From assembly GCF_030518795.1 (NCBI RefSeq), contig NZ_CP130427.1, positions 496,001 to 560,000 of the forward strand: a DNA stretch of 64,000 nt, given 5' to 3'. Position 1 is the stretch's first letter. The number at the start of each line of letters is the position of its first letter. The DNA is from Micromonospora sp. NBRC 110009. Its GTDB lineage: Bacteria > Actinomycetota > Actinomycetes > Mycobacteriales > Micromonosporaceae. This document shows, one piece after another, positions 9,464 through 17,470 of the stretch. Below the pieces are notes generated by a model. It was not told the origin of the DNA. It worked only from the letters and a program-made list of their open reading frames with translations, and made no database searches. The translations under genes were made by a program, and so were the position numbers.

Positions 9464-10297
9464 ATGAGCAGCAGTTCCACCGCGCCCGTCACGGCCGGCA
9501 CCCTGGAGGTCCCTGACGGGCGGCTCCACTACGAGGTACGCGGGCAGGGCCCGCTGGTGGCGCTGGTCGCCGCCCCGATGGACGCCGACGCCTTCGCCCC
9601 GCTGGCCGACCTGCTGGCCGCCGCGCACACCGTGCTGACCACCGACCCGCGCGGCATCCACCGCAGCGTGCTGCACGACCCGCACCAGGACTCGACACCC
9701 GAGCTGCGCGCCGACGACGTGTCCCGGCTCCTGGCCCACCTGGACGCCGGCCCCGCCGCGGTGCTGGGGTCCAGCGGCGGCGCGGTGACCGTGCTCGCCC
9801 TCGCCCGGGCCCACCCCGAGCAGGTGCACACGGTCGTCGCGCACGAGCCGCCGCTGCTCGGGCTGCTGCCGGAGCGGCGGGAGCTGTTGGCCCGCGAGGA
9901 CGACATGATCGCCACCTACCTGGGCGGGGACCGGCTCGGCGCCGGGCGCAGGTTCCTCGCGAACGCGAACATCCAACTGCCGGAGGAGGTGGTCCTCGGC
10001 ATGTTCGGCGGCGAGCCGGAGCCGCGGGCGGCCGCCGACGAGCACTTCCAGTACGTGCACATGGTCCGCGGGACCACCCGGTTCCGGCCCGACGTCGCCG
10101 CGCTGCGCGACGGCCCGACCCGGGTCGTCGTCGGGCTCGGCGAGACGTCGACCGGCCAGATCTGCGACCGCACCTCGCGGGCGCTCGCCGCGGCGTTGGG
10201 CACGGCCCCGGCGATGTTCCCCGGCGGGCACCTCGGCTTCGTGGAGGATCCGACCGCCTTCGCCACCCGGCTCGGCGAGGTGTTGGCCGACCACTGA
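9464..10297 (+). CDS. Alpha/beta hydrolase
   Basis: 277 residues. GRLHYEVRGQGPLVALVAAPMDA at the N-terminus and a nucleophile elbow GSSGGA (Ser in GxSxG) show the alpha/beta hydrolase fold; the late FPGGHLGFVEDP supplies the catalytic His. Start chosen at the ATG preceded by CCGGAGGAT with good spacing. It is divergent from the SnoaL-fused sigma factor, suggesting a sigma-dependent esterase or detoxification enzyme, though no shared promoter motif was found. Substrate unknown. Confidence 0.88.
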   Translation: MSSSSTAPVTAGTLEVPDGRLHYEVRGQGPLVALVAAPMDADAFAPLADLLAAAHTVLTTDPRGIHRSVLHDPHQDSTPELRADDVSRLLAHLDAGPAAVLGSSGGAVTVLALARAHPEQVHTVVAHEPPLLGLLPERRELLAREDDMIATYLGGDRLGAGRRFLANANIQLPEEVVLGMFGGEPEPRAAADEHFQYVHMVRGTTRFRPDVAALRDGPTRVVVGLGETSTGQICDRTSRALAAALGTAPAMFPGGHLGFVEDPTAFATRLGEVLADH

Positions 10298-10315
10298 GTG
10301 GCCCCGTACGCGACG

Positions 10316-10353
10316 GCGGGCGCGGGCATGCCGTGCGGCATGCCCGCGCCCGC
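10316..10353. terminator. Bidirectional terminator with perfect 17-bp stem
   Basis: A perfect 17-base inverted repeat (10316-10332 with 10337-10353) closed by a GTGC tetraloop, between the convergent hydrolase and metalloprotease genes. There is no T-tract, as usual in high-GC actinomycetes. Confidence 0.8.
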
Positions 10354-10372
10354 GGTCGGAAGGCGCTGCCCG

Positions 10373-10407
10373 CCGGCGCCGGCGGCGGAGGAATCCGCCG
10401 GCGCCGG
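10373..10407 (-). terminator. Second hairpin, 13-bp stem, after the protease gene
   Basis: A perfect 13-base inverted repeat (10373-10385 with 10395-10407) around a nine-base loop, immediately after the metalloprotease stop codon. With its neighbour it forms a tandem terminator. Confidence 0.7.
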
Positions 10408-10416
10408 ATCAGGCGA

Positions 10417-11955
10417 TCAGTTGACCGAGACGGCCGACCAGGCGGCGGCCACCGTGTTGTACTCGACGCTGCCGGTGCCGTACAGGTCGGCGGCGGCCGA
10501 CAGGGTGGCGGTGCGAGCGCCCGAGTATCCGGTCCGCGAGGTCATGTAGGTGGTGAGCGCGCGGTACCAGATGGCGCCGGCCTTGGCGTTGCCGATGCCG
10601 GTCACGGTGCTGCTGTTGCAGGTCGGGCTGTTGCCGTACGACGACGAGCCGCTGCCGACGGCGAGCAGGTAGAAGAAGTGGTTCGCCACGCCGGAGGAGT
10701 AGTGGACGTCCAGGCTCTTCACCTGGTTGCTGTAGCAGTCGGCCGAGGCACCGTCCTTGGACGGCTTGTCCATGTAGCGCAGCGGGGCACCGCTGGTGCG
10801 AAGCTTCTCGCCGATCAGGTAGTCGCCCGGGTCCTTGGCGTTGTTCGCGTAGAACTCGACCAGGGTGCCGAAGATGTCACTGGTGGCCTCGTTGAGGCCG
10901 CCGGACTCGCCGCTGTAGCGCAGGCCGGCGGTGTTGCTGGTGACGCCGTGGCTCATCTCGTGCCCGGCCACGTCCAGCGAGGTCAGCGGGTACCAGCCGG
11001 AGCCGCCGTCACCGTAGGTCATGCAGAAGCAGGCGTCCTGCCAGAACGCGTTGGCGTAGTTGGTGCTGTAGTGCACCCGGCTGTACGCGCCGACACCGTC
11101 GTTGCGGATGCCGTTGCGGCCGAACGTGTTCTTGTAGAAGTCCCAGGTCTCCTGCGCGCCGTACGCGGCGTCGGCCGCGGCGGTCTGCCGGTTGGCCAGG
11201 GTGCCGTCGCCGAAGACGTTCGAGGCGCTGGTGACCAGGGTGCCGGTGCCGCTGGTGCCGCCGTTCAGGTCGTACGTCTTGTGGCCGCCCCGGGTGGCGT
11301 CGGTGAGCTGGTAGGTGCCGCCGGAGAGGGTGCTGCCCACGGTCACCGTGCCGGAGTGGAAGGTGTTGCCGGTGCCGTCGCGCTGCACGCCCTCCCACGA
11401 GTCGCGGACCCTGCCGCTGGTGGCGTCGACCAGCACGTGCAGCTCGCTCGGGGTGCCGTCGGCGTACGCGCCGCCCACCACGACCTCGTAGGCGAGTGGG
11501 GTGCCGGCGGCGTCGGCGTCGTAGACGAGCTGGCTGCCGTCGACCCGGCGGGTGGTGGCGGTGGAGGCGGCGAGGGCGGCGCGGCCGGCGGCCGCGGCGC
11601 TGACCCGGGCCTTGGCGCCCCGGGTGGGGGCGACCGCGAGGCTCTGGCTGGCGCCCCGCCAGGTGTTGCCCTTGCCCAGGTGGACCACGGTGTCGCCGCC
11701 GAGGACCGGCAGGCCGTCCTGGTAGCGGTTGAGCCGGACGTGCTCGGTGCCGTCGGCGTCGGACTGCACGTTCTTGAGCGTGAAGCTCTGGCCGTCGGCG
11801 ACGAGGGCGCTGCCCGAGTGGGCCTTGAGCTGGGCCACCGCGCGGGTGAACGCGTCCGAGGAGACGGGGGCGGCGGAGGCCGTGGCGGGCAGGCTGCCGG
11901 CGGCGGCCAGCAGCGCGGCCGTGGCCAGCCCGCCGAGGAGAGTGGTGCGACGCAT
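10417..11955 (-). CDS. Secreted M4-family (thermolysin-like) zinc metalloprotease
   Basis: 512 residues. A signal peptide (MRRTTLLGGLATAALLAAAGS...ATASAAP) and an N-terminal FTP/PepSY-type propeptide precede the mature enzyme. The zinc site is HEMSH at about residues 332-336 with the third ligand in GGLNEATSD; the catalytic His lies in VHYSSGVANHFFYLL near residue 420. ACFCMTYGDGG is also typical of the family. The GGTAGGAGC ribosome binding site supports this start; the longer open frame is spurious. A stand-alone extracellular protease, probably nutritional, with its own terminators. Confidence 0.93.
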   Translation of the reverse strand: MRRTTLLGGLATAALLAAAGSLPATASAAPVSSDAFTRAVAQLKAHSGSALVADGQSFTLKNVQSDADGTEHVRLNRYQDGLPVLGGDTVVHLGKGNTWRGASQSLAVAPTRGAKARVSAAAAGRAALAASTATTRRVDGSQLVYDADAAGTPLAYEVVVGGAYADGTPSELHVLVDATSGRVRDSWEGVQRDGTGNTFHSGTVTVGSTLSGGTYQLTDATRGGHKTYDLNGGTSGTGTLVTSASNVFGDGTLANRQTAAADAAYGAQETWDFYKNTFGRNGIRNDGVGAYSRVHYSTNYANAFWQDACFCMTYGDGGSGWYPLTSLDVAGHEMSHGVTSNTAGLRYSGESGGLNEATSDIFGTLVEFYANNAKDPGDYLIGEKLRTSGAPLRYMDKPSKDGASADCYSNQVKSLDVHYSSGVANHFFYLLAVGSGSSSYGNSPTCNSSTVTGIGNAKAGAIWYRALTTYMTSRTGYSGARTATLSAAADLYGTGSVEYNTVAAAWSAVSVN

Positions 11956-12103
11956 GAAGCTCCTACCTTCGCTAGGACTGCCGGTCGGGGGGGTACCGAC
12001 CGACGGGTGATCCGCCGGGGGTGGGGCACGACGGATCGGCCGCGCCCGGGCGGGTGGCACGGGCATGGCGGCACCCGAGGCATCGATGGAGGAAAGATCC
12101 TCG

Positions 12104-12119
12104 ATGTGCTGTTGCACAT
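12104..12119. promoter_or_regulatory. Inverted repeat ATGTGC-TGTT-GCACAT, possible operator
   Basis: A perfect six-base palindrome with a four-base centre, about 150 bases upstream of the protease start, in the AT-richest part of the intergenic region. It would suit a dimeric repressor; the regulator is unknown. Confidence 0.35.
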
Positions 12120-12252
12120 TCTTGCGTCACGCGACCCTTGTCTGTCACGGCCTGCGGCCAAGATTTTTTCCACGGTTCTTCACATCCCATTCACCCCGCA
12201 GCCCGCAGCCACCGACTCGGCGGCACCGGTGCCGCGCCGGCGGTCCGGGTCG

Positions 12253-12258
12253 TAACCT
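12253..12258 (+). promoter_or_regulatory. -10 element of a leaderless promoter (TAACCT)
   Basis: TAACCT, six bases, then the ATG of the DUF7144 gene; no ribosome binding site lies between. Confidence 0.55.
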
Positions 12259-12264
12259 GGGGAA

Positions 12265-12675
12265 ATGCGTGCACCGCAGCCGGCCGAGGCGGCTCCGGAC
12301 GGGCCGGGCCGGCCATTGCTGGCCGGTGGCCTGCTGGTCGCCTCCGGCCTGATCGACGTGCTGAGCGCGTCCGCCACCCTCGCGGCGACGCCGTTCCTGG
12401 TGCTGACCCCGGGCGGCGTCTACCCGGTCGACATCACCGGCTGGGCCCGGCTGCACCTGGCGATCGGCGTCGCGGTGGCGCTCACCGGCCTGCTGGCCGT
12501 CACCGGCAGGCGTGGCACGGCCGGGCTCGCCGTCGGGTGTGCGGCGCTGGCGATCGTCGTGGACATCCTCCTGCTGCCGTACGCGCCGTTCCGGGCCCTC
12601 CTGGTGGCCGCGGTCAACGGGGCGGCCATCCGGCTGCTGATCCGCCACCGCCGGGCCGTCCGCCCGGGCCGGTGA
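12265..12675 (+). CDS. DUF7144-like integral membrane protein
   Basis: 136 residues with four predicted membrane helices. The pattern FLVLTPGGVYPVDITGWARLHLAIGVAVALTGLLAVTGRRG, read with the closing LLPYAPFRALLVAAVNGAAI, resembles the actinobacterial DUF7144 membrane family. Function unknown. The gene looks leaderless and is convergent with the large membrane-anchored hydrolase gene, 16 bases away. Confidence 0.75.
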   Translation: MRAPQPAEAAPDGPGRPLLAGGLLVASGLIDVLSASATLAATPFLVLTPGGVYPVDITGWARLHLAIGVAVALTGLLAVTGRRGTAGLAVGCAALAIVVDILLLPYAPFRALLVAAVNGAAIRLLIRHRRAVRPGR

Positions 12676-12691
12676 GGCAGCCCGCTCCGCC

Positions 12692-14326
12692 TCAGCGCGG
12701 TTCGCAGATCCGGCCGGTGAAGGCCGGGTCGGCCTCCCGTTCGGCCGCCCAGACCGGGTTGAGCACCAGGGCGAGCGGCGGGGCCTGCCAGGCGGCGCCG
12801 AGCCGCTGCAGGAGGGCGTACTCCCGCCGTGGCTGGTCGACGTGACCACCGGCGAGGAAGTCGACCACCCGCTCCTCGGCCGCCCGGCGGCCGATCAGCC
12901 CGCCGTGGAACGCCGGCAACTGGAACACCGGGATCCGGCTGTACTCCCCCGGCGGCGCCTCGGCGGCGCTGACCGTCGGCAGGAAGGCGATCATGCGGAC
13001 GCCGGCCACCGGGCAGAGCGTGCGGTTGCGGTAGAAGGGCGCGTTCACCAGCACCGAGCGCACGAACGGCTCGTCGGGGCGGCTCCGGTCGGCGCGGCCG
13101 AGGCCGACCAGCCAGAACAGCCCCCGCAACTCCCAACCGGTGGCCACTCCCCAGCCGCTGTACCCGGGCGGCGGATAGTAGGCGCGCCCGGGCTGGATGA
13201 GCGGGCTGAACAGCAGCACCGCCTCCACCGGGGACGGCTTCGGCCCCTTCTCCAGGTAGGTCCGCGCCACCATGGCGCCCTCACTGGAACCGATCAGGGC
13301 CACCGGCCGGCCGGTCCGCCGGTGCAGGGCCTCGACCTGGGCGCGGAGCAGGACCGAGCTGGAGTCCAGCGAGCGATGGGTGGCCGTGTGCCGGTACGGC
13401 AGCGGCCGACCCTGTCGGTCGAGGCCCTGGTACGAGAAGCGCTCCACCCGCGGGTCCGCCGGCTGTCGCCCGCTCCAGTGCGAGTCGTGCCCGGCGATGA
13501 CGATCACCGCGTGCGGCACCCGGTCCGGTAGCCGCTCGGTGACCACCAGGGGCATCCACTCCTGCGGCGGACCCGTGACGAGATTGAGGATCGGCTGCGC
13601 GGCGACCGCGGCGGCCATGGTGAGGATGATCGCCACCGGTGCCACCGGAACCCGGGCCAACCGGATCCGGGCGGGCAGCACGGCCGCCGTGACGGTCTGC
13701 CGCCAGAGCAGGCCGTTGGCCACGCCGGCCAGCGCCGCGACGAGCACCCCCCACCACCCGGAGGTGCTGGAGATCACCGCCCCGGCGATGGTGAGCACCG
13801 CGAAGTTGAGCACCGACCAGCCGAGCAGCTCGATCGTGGGCAGGCCACGCCACCAGGTCCGGGCCACTCCGGCGCGCTGCAGGAACGGGGCGAGCACCAG
13901 CATCGGGATCAGCGAGGCGAACAGGTAGAGGGAGAGCGCGACCGCCGAGAAGGCGACCGAGAGCGCGGCCCACGGCGAAATGACCACCAGGGCGAGGGCG
14001 GCCACCTCCAGGTTCCGCCGGAGCAGCCAGGCGAACGACGGGCGCGGCACCTGTCCGGGCCAGGCCAGCGCGGTGAGCCCCGCGGAGAGCAGCCCGCGGA
14101 AGACGGCGAGGGCCACCAGCCCGAACAGGAAGTGCCACCAGGAGTTGTGGTAGATCAGCAGCCAGCGCAGGTCGTGGTACGAGTCGTAGGGCCAGACCGC
14201 GGTGACCTGGGGAGCGAGACCGCGGGCGCCGTGGAAGCCGATGCCCACCAGCACCGCCTCCTGCACCACCGCCGGCACGACAGCGAGGGCCAGGAGCATC
14301 GCCGTCCGGCTACGGATCGCTTCCAC
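12692..14326 (-). CDS. Membrane protein with C-terminal alpha/beta-hydrolase-like domain
   Basis: 544 residues. The first half has about seven or eight membrane helices, including a helix pair around SYHDLRWLLIYHNSWWHFLFGLVALAVF. The second half is soluble: HAVIVIAGHDSHWSG, a nucleophile-like elbow LIGSSEGAMVARTYLE, and LPAFHGGLIG as a possible catalytic His, an arrangement like alpha/beta hydrolases. The GTG start has a GAGGAG site five bases upstream; the frame continues far upstream only as a shadow of the DNA-repair operon. I do not recognise a named family. Possibly a lipid or cell-envelope esterase. Confidence 0.8.
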   Translation of the reverse strand: MEAIRSRTAMLLALAVVPAVVQEAVLVGIGFHGARGLAPQVTAVWPYDSYHDLRWLLIYHNSWWHFLFGLVALAVFRGLLSAGLTALAWPGQVPRPSFAWLLRRNLEVAALALVVISPWAALSVAFSAVALSLYLFASLIPMLVLAPFLQRAGVARTWWRGLPTIELLGWSVLNFAVLTIAGAVISSTSGWWGVLVAALAGVANGLLWRQTVTAAVLPARIRLARVPVAPVAIILTMAAAVAAQPILNLVTGPPQEWMPLVVTERLPDRVPHAVIVIAGHDSHWSGRQPADPRVERFSYQGLDRQGRPLPYRHTATHRSLDSSSVLLRAQVEALHRRTGRPVALIGSSEGAMVARTYLEKGPKPSPVEAVLLFSPLIQPGRAYYPPPGYSGWGVATGWELRGLFWLVGLGRADRSRPDEPFVRSVLVNAPFYRNRTLCPVAGVRMIAFLPTVSAAEAPPGEYSRIPVFQLPAFHGGLIGRRAAEERVVDFLAGGHVDQPRREYALLQRLGAAWQAPPLALVLNPVWAAEREADPAFTGRICEPR

Positions 14327-14560
14327 CGCCGCTCCTCGCCCTTCCGTCCGCGGACCCCTTGAGGATCTCGCGGACCGGGCCGGCGGGAGCGGGAATCCCA
14401 CAGCCCGGCCGTACGGACGGTCAACGGACGGCGGCGCTGCGCGAACACGACCGACGCGGGAGGTGGCGTCCGCCGCGTCGCGTGGCAACCTGTCGCATCC
14501 CTCAGGCAGGATGCACCACGTGCGCCGCGAAAGGGACGACCAGCCGACCGGAGACCGCCG

Positions 14561-16309
14561 ATGACCGACGACCTGCTCGACGGCCCCGGCCACGGGGTCG
14601 GCCGGGTGCTGGGCACCGCCGACGCCACCCCGCTCACCTTCTGGACCGCCGTCGCCCCCGGCAGCTACCTCCAGCTCGACGACGTGGTGGTCACCCGCCG
14701 CGAGCTGCCCGACCGGGAGCCGGTGACCATCGCCGGCGTGGTCACCCAGGTGCGCGCGCGGCACGAGGGGGCGCAGTTCGACTCCGACGTCTTCGCCATC
14801 GCCGACGGCACCCTGCCGGCCCAGGTGCAGGAGGCCGCCGAGGTCACCACCACCCGGGTCGACCCCGAGTTCTACGTGCCGCCCACCCCCGGCGCGGTGG
14901 TGCACCGGGCCGAGGGTGACGCCCGCGCCCGGGCGCTGCACTTCGACCGGATGGAGCGGCGCGTCCCGATGGGCATGGGCCGCGACGGCGTCCCGGTCTA
15001 CCTCAACGCCGATTTCCTCGACGGCACCCGGGGCGCGCACGTCTCCATCTCCGGCATCTCCGGCGTGGCCACCAAGACCAGCTTCGCCACCTTCCTGCTC
15101 TACTCGGTCTTCCGGTCCGGGGTGCTCGGCGGCGACGCGGTGAACGCCAAGGCGCTGATCTTCAACGTCAAGGGCGAGGACCTGCTCTTCCTCGACCATC
15201 CCAACGCCCGGCTCGACGACGACACCCGGGCCGGCTACGCCAAGCTCGGCCTCGACGCGGGCGCCTTCCCGGACGTACGGGTGTATGCGCCGCCCCGGGT
15301 CGGCGACTCCTCCGGCACGCCGGACGTGAGCAGCCGGCTCACCGGGGTGGACAGCTTCTACTGGACGCTGAGCGAGTTCTGCGCCGACCGGCTGCTGCCC
15401 TACGTCTTCGCCGACGCCGACGACGAGCGGCAGCAGTACACGATGGTGGTCCACTCGGTCGCCGCCCACCTGGCCCGCTACGCCCAGCCCGCGGACGGCG
15501 GGGTGAGCATCGACGGGGTCCGGCTCGGCTCCTACGCCGACCTGGTCGACCACATCGTCGAGCAGCTCAACGACGACGAGACCCGGGGCGACTGGGCGGG
15601 CAGCGCGGTCGGCCTGGGCACGGTCAACGCGTTCGCCCGCCGGCTGATCGGCAGCAAGAAGGACCTGGGCCGGCTGATCCGGGGCGACCTGGCCACCCGC
15701 CGCCCGCACTCGATCAACACCGCCGAGAGCGCCCAGGTCACCGTCGTCGACCTGCACAACCTGCCGGACCGGGCGCAGCGCTTCGTGGTCGGCGTGACGC
15801 TCAAGAGCGAGTTCGAGCGCAAGGAGAAGGCCGGCACCGCCAAGCCGCTGCTCTTCGTCGTCCTCGACGAGCTCAACAAGTACGCCCCGCGCGAGGGCTC
15901 CTCCCCGATCAAGGAGGTGCTGCTGGACATCGCCGAGCGGGGCCGCTCCCTCGGGGTGATCCTGGTCGGCGCGCAGCAGACCGCCAGCGAGGTGGAGCGG
16001 CGGATCGTCACCAACTCGGCGATCCGGGTGGTCGGCCGGCTCGACCCGGCCGAGGCGTCCCGCCCGGAATACGGCTTCCTCCCGCCCGCCCAGCGGCAGC
16101 GGGCGCTGCTGGCCAAGCCGGGCACCATGTTCGTCAACCAGCCCGACATCCCGGTCCCGCTCTGCCTGGAGTTCCCCTTCCCGGCCTGGGCCACCCGGGT
16201 CTCCGAGGCCGGCCGGGCGCCGTCGGAGACGCTGCGCTCGATCACCCAGGCGGCCGACCCGTTCGCCGTGGTGGGCACCGGCGCTTCCGACGACGACATC
16301 CCGTTCTGA
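14561..16309 (+). CDS. HerA-like ATPase (DUF87/FtsK-HerA superfamily)
   Basis: 582 residues. An N-terminal HAS-barrel-like domain (about 10-110) is followed by a RecA-type motor. The P-loop region is GISGVATKTS (165-174), where the usual Gly before Lys172 is Thr. Walker B is LFVVLDE (431-437). The run GRSLGVILVGAQQTASEVE, then RIVTNSAIRVVGR, is the HerA sensor/arginine-finger region. HerA forms hexameric DNA translocases that work with NurA nuclease and Mre11-Rad50. Here it is the first gene of an operon with SbcD, SbcC and a NurA-like protein. The start has a GGAG site seven bases upstream. Confidence 0.82.
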   Translation: MTDDLLDGPGHGVGRVLGTADATPLTFWTAVAPGSYLQLDDVVVTRRELPDREPVTIAGVVTQVRARHEGAQFDSDVFAIADGTLPAQVQEAAEVTTTRVDPEFYVPPTPGAVVHRAEGDARARALHFDRMERRVPMGMGRDGVPVYLNADFLDGTRGAHVSISGISGVATKTSFATFLLYSVFRSGVLGGDAVNAKALIFNVKGEDLLFLDHPNARLDDDTRAGYAKLGLDAGAFPDVRVYAPPRVGDSSGTPDVSSRLTGVDSFYWTLSEFCADRLLPYVFADADDERQQYTMVVHSVAAHLARYAQPADGGVSIDGVRLGSYADLVDHIVEQLNDDETRGDWAGSAVGLGTVNAFARRLIGSKKDLGRLIRGDLATRRPHSINTAESAQVTVVDLHNLPDRAQRFVVGVTLKSEFERKEKAGTAKPLLFVVLDELNKYAPREGSSPIKEVLLDIAERGRSLGVILVGAQQTASEVERRIVTNSAIRVVGRLDPAEASRPEYGFLPPAQRQRALLAKPGTMFVNQPDIPVPLCLEFPFPAWATRVSEAGRAPSETLRSITQAADPFAVVGTGASDDDIPF

Positions 16310-16321
16310 GGGCGGTGACCC

Positions 16322-17470
16322 GTGAAGATCCTGCACACCTCCGACTGGCACGTCGGCAAGGTCCTGAAGGGGCAGTCCCGCGCCGAGGAGCACAAGCAGG
16401 TGCTCGCCCAGGTGATCGAGATCGCCAGGGCCGAGCGGCCCGACCTGGTCATCGTGGCCGGCGATCTCTACGACACCGCCGCACCCACCCCGGAGGCGAC
16501 CCGGCTGGTCACCCGGGCGCTGACCGCGCTCCGGCGCACGGGCGCGGACGTGGTGGCGATCGGCGGCAACCACGACAACGGCCCAGCCCTCGACGCGCTG
16601 CGCCCCTGGGCCGAGGCGGCCGGCATCACGCTGCGCGGCAGCGTCCGGGACAGCCCGGCCGAGCACGTCATCGACGGGGTCACCGCCGGCGGTGAGCGCT
16701 GGCAGCTCGCCGCGCTGCCCTTCCTCTCCCAGCGGTACGCCGTCCGCGCCGTGGAGATGTACGAGCTGACCGCCGCCGAGGCCAACCAGACGTACGCCGA
16801 CCACCTCGGCCGGGTCCTCGCCCGGCTCGCCGAGGGCTTCACCGAGCCGGACCGGGTGCACCTGGTCACCGCGCACCTGACCGTGGTCGGGGCGAGCACC
16901 GGCGGCGGCGAGCGGGACGCGCACACCGTCCTCGGCTACGCGGTGCCGGCCACCGTCTTCCCCGGCAACGCCCACTACGTGGCGCTGGGCCACCTGCACC
17001 GCTCGCAGCGGGTCATCGGTCCCTGCCCGGTCCGCTACAGCGGCAGCCCGCTCGCCGTCGACTTCGGCGAGCAGGAGAACGTCGGCTCGGTGACGATCGT
17101 CGAGGTGACCGCGACCACGGCCGCCCAGATCCGCGAGGTGCCGGTTCCCGGGGCCACCCCGTTGCGCACGGTCCGGGGCACCCTGGCCCAGCTCGCCGAG
17201 CTCGACGCCCCCGAGGGCTGGCTGCGCGTCTACGTCCGCGAGCAGCCCCGCGCCGGGCTGCGCGAGGAGGTGCAGGAGCTGCTGCCCCGGGCGCTGGAGA
17301 TCCGGATCGACCCGGAGCTGGTGCCCACCCCCGGCAGCGGCACCCGCACCGCCCAGCGGGCCGGCCGCTCGCCGCGCGAGCTCTTCGCCGACTACCTGGG
17401 CAGCCGGGGCCATGTCGACGAGGGCGTCCAGGAGCTCTTCGACGAACTGCTCGAGGAGGCCGATCGCTGA
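16322..17470 (+). CDS. sbcD: SbcD/Mre11-type exonuclease subunit
   Basis: 382 residues. All phosphoesterase motifs of the SbcD/Mre11 nuclease are present: SDWHVGK (7-13), GDLYD (47-51), GNHDN (82-86), an AHLTVVG histidine segment, and LGHLHRSQ. These bind two manganese ions for 3'-5' exonuclease and hairpin-opening endonuclease activity on DNA ends. The C-terminal part is the SbcC-binding region. The gene starts 12 bases after the HerA-like stop and its TGA shares one base with the sbcC ATG, so the two subunits are made together. Confidence 0.95.
   Translation: MKILHTSDWHVGKVLKGQSRAEEHKQVLAQVIEIARAERPDLVIVAGDLYDTAAPTPEATRLVTRALTALRRTGADVVAIGGNHDNGPALDALRPWAEAAGITLRGSVRDSPAEHVIDGVTAGGERWQLAALPFLSQRYAVRAVEMYELTAAEANQTYADHLGRVLARLAEGFTEPDRVHLVTAHLTVVGASTGGGERDAHTVLGYAVPATVFPGNAHYVALGHLHRSQRVIGPCPVRYSGSPLAVDFGEQENVGSVTIVEVTATTAAQIREVPVPGATPLRTVRGTLAQLAELDAPEGWLRVYVREQPRAGLREEVQELLPRALEIRIDPELVPTPGSGTRTAQRAGRSPRELFADYLGSRGHVDEGVQELFDELLEEADR

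Larger units (their letters stand above)
11956..12264. other. Intergenic region, divergent promoters of the protease and DUF7144 genes
   Basis: 309 bases without a gene. It is locally less GC-rich than its surroundings and includes the inverted repeat at 12104-12119 and the TAACCT element serving the rightward gene. The protease leader is probably 100 bases or more. I see no structural RNA. Confidence 0.5.

Noticed and set aside
10416..10417. Antibiotic biosynthesis genes expected in such an organism
   Set aside because: No PKS, NRPS, terpene or RiPP signature occurs in the window; the ABC exporter has no such gene next to it.
14327..17413. 1573-residue minus-strand open frame running through the repair operon
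   Set aside because: Only the part from 14326 downwards (minus strand) encodes a protein-like sequence; the rest is low-complexity Gly/Val/Arg/His-rich antisense of HerA and SbcD, a product of very high GC.
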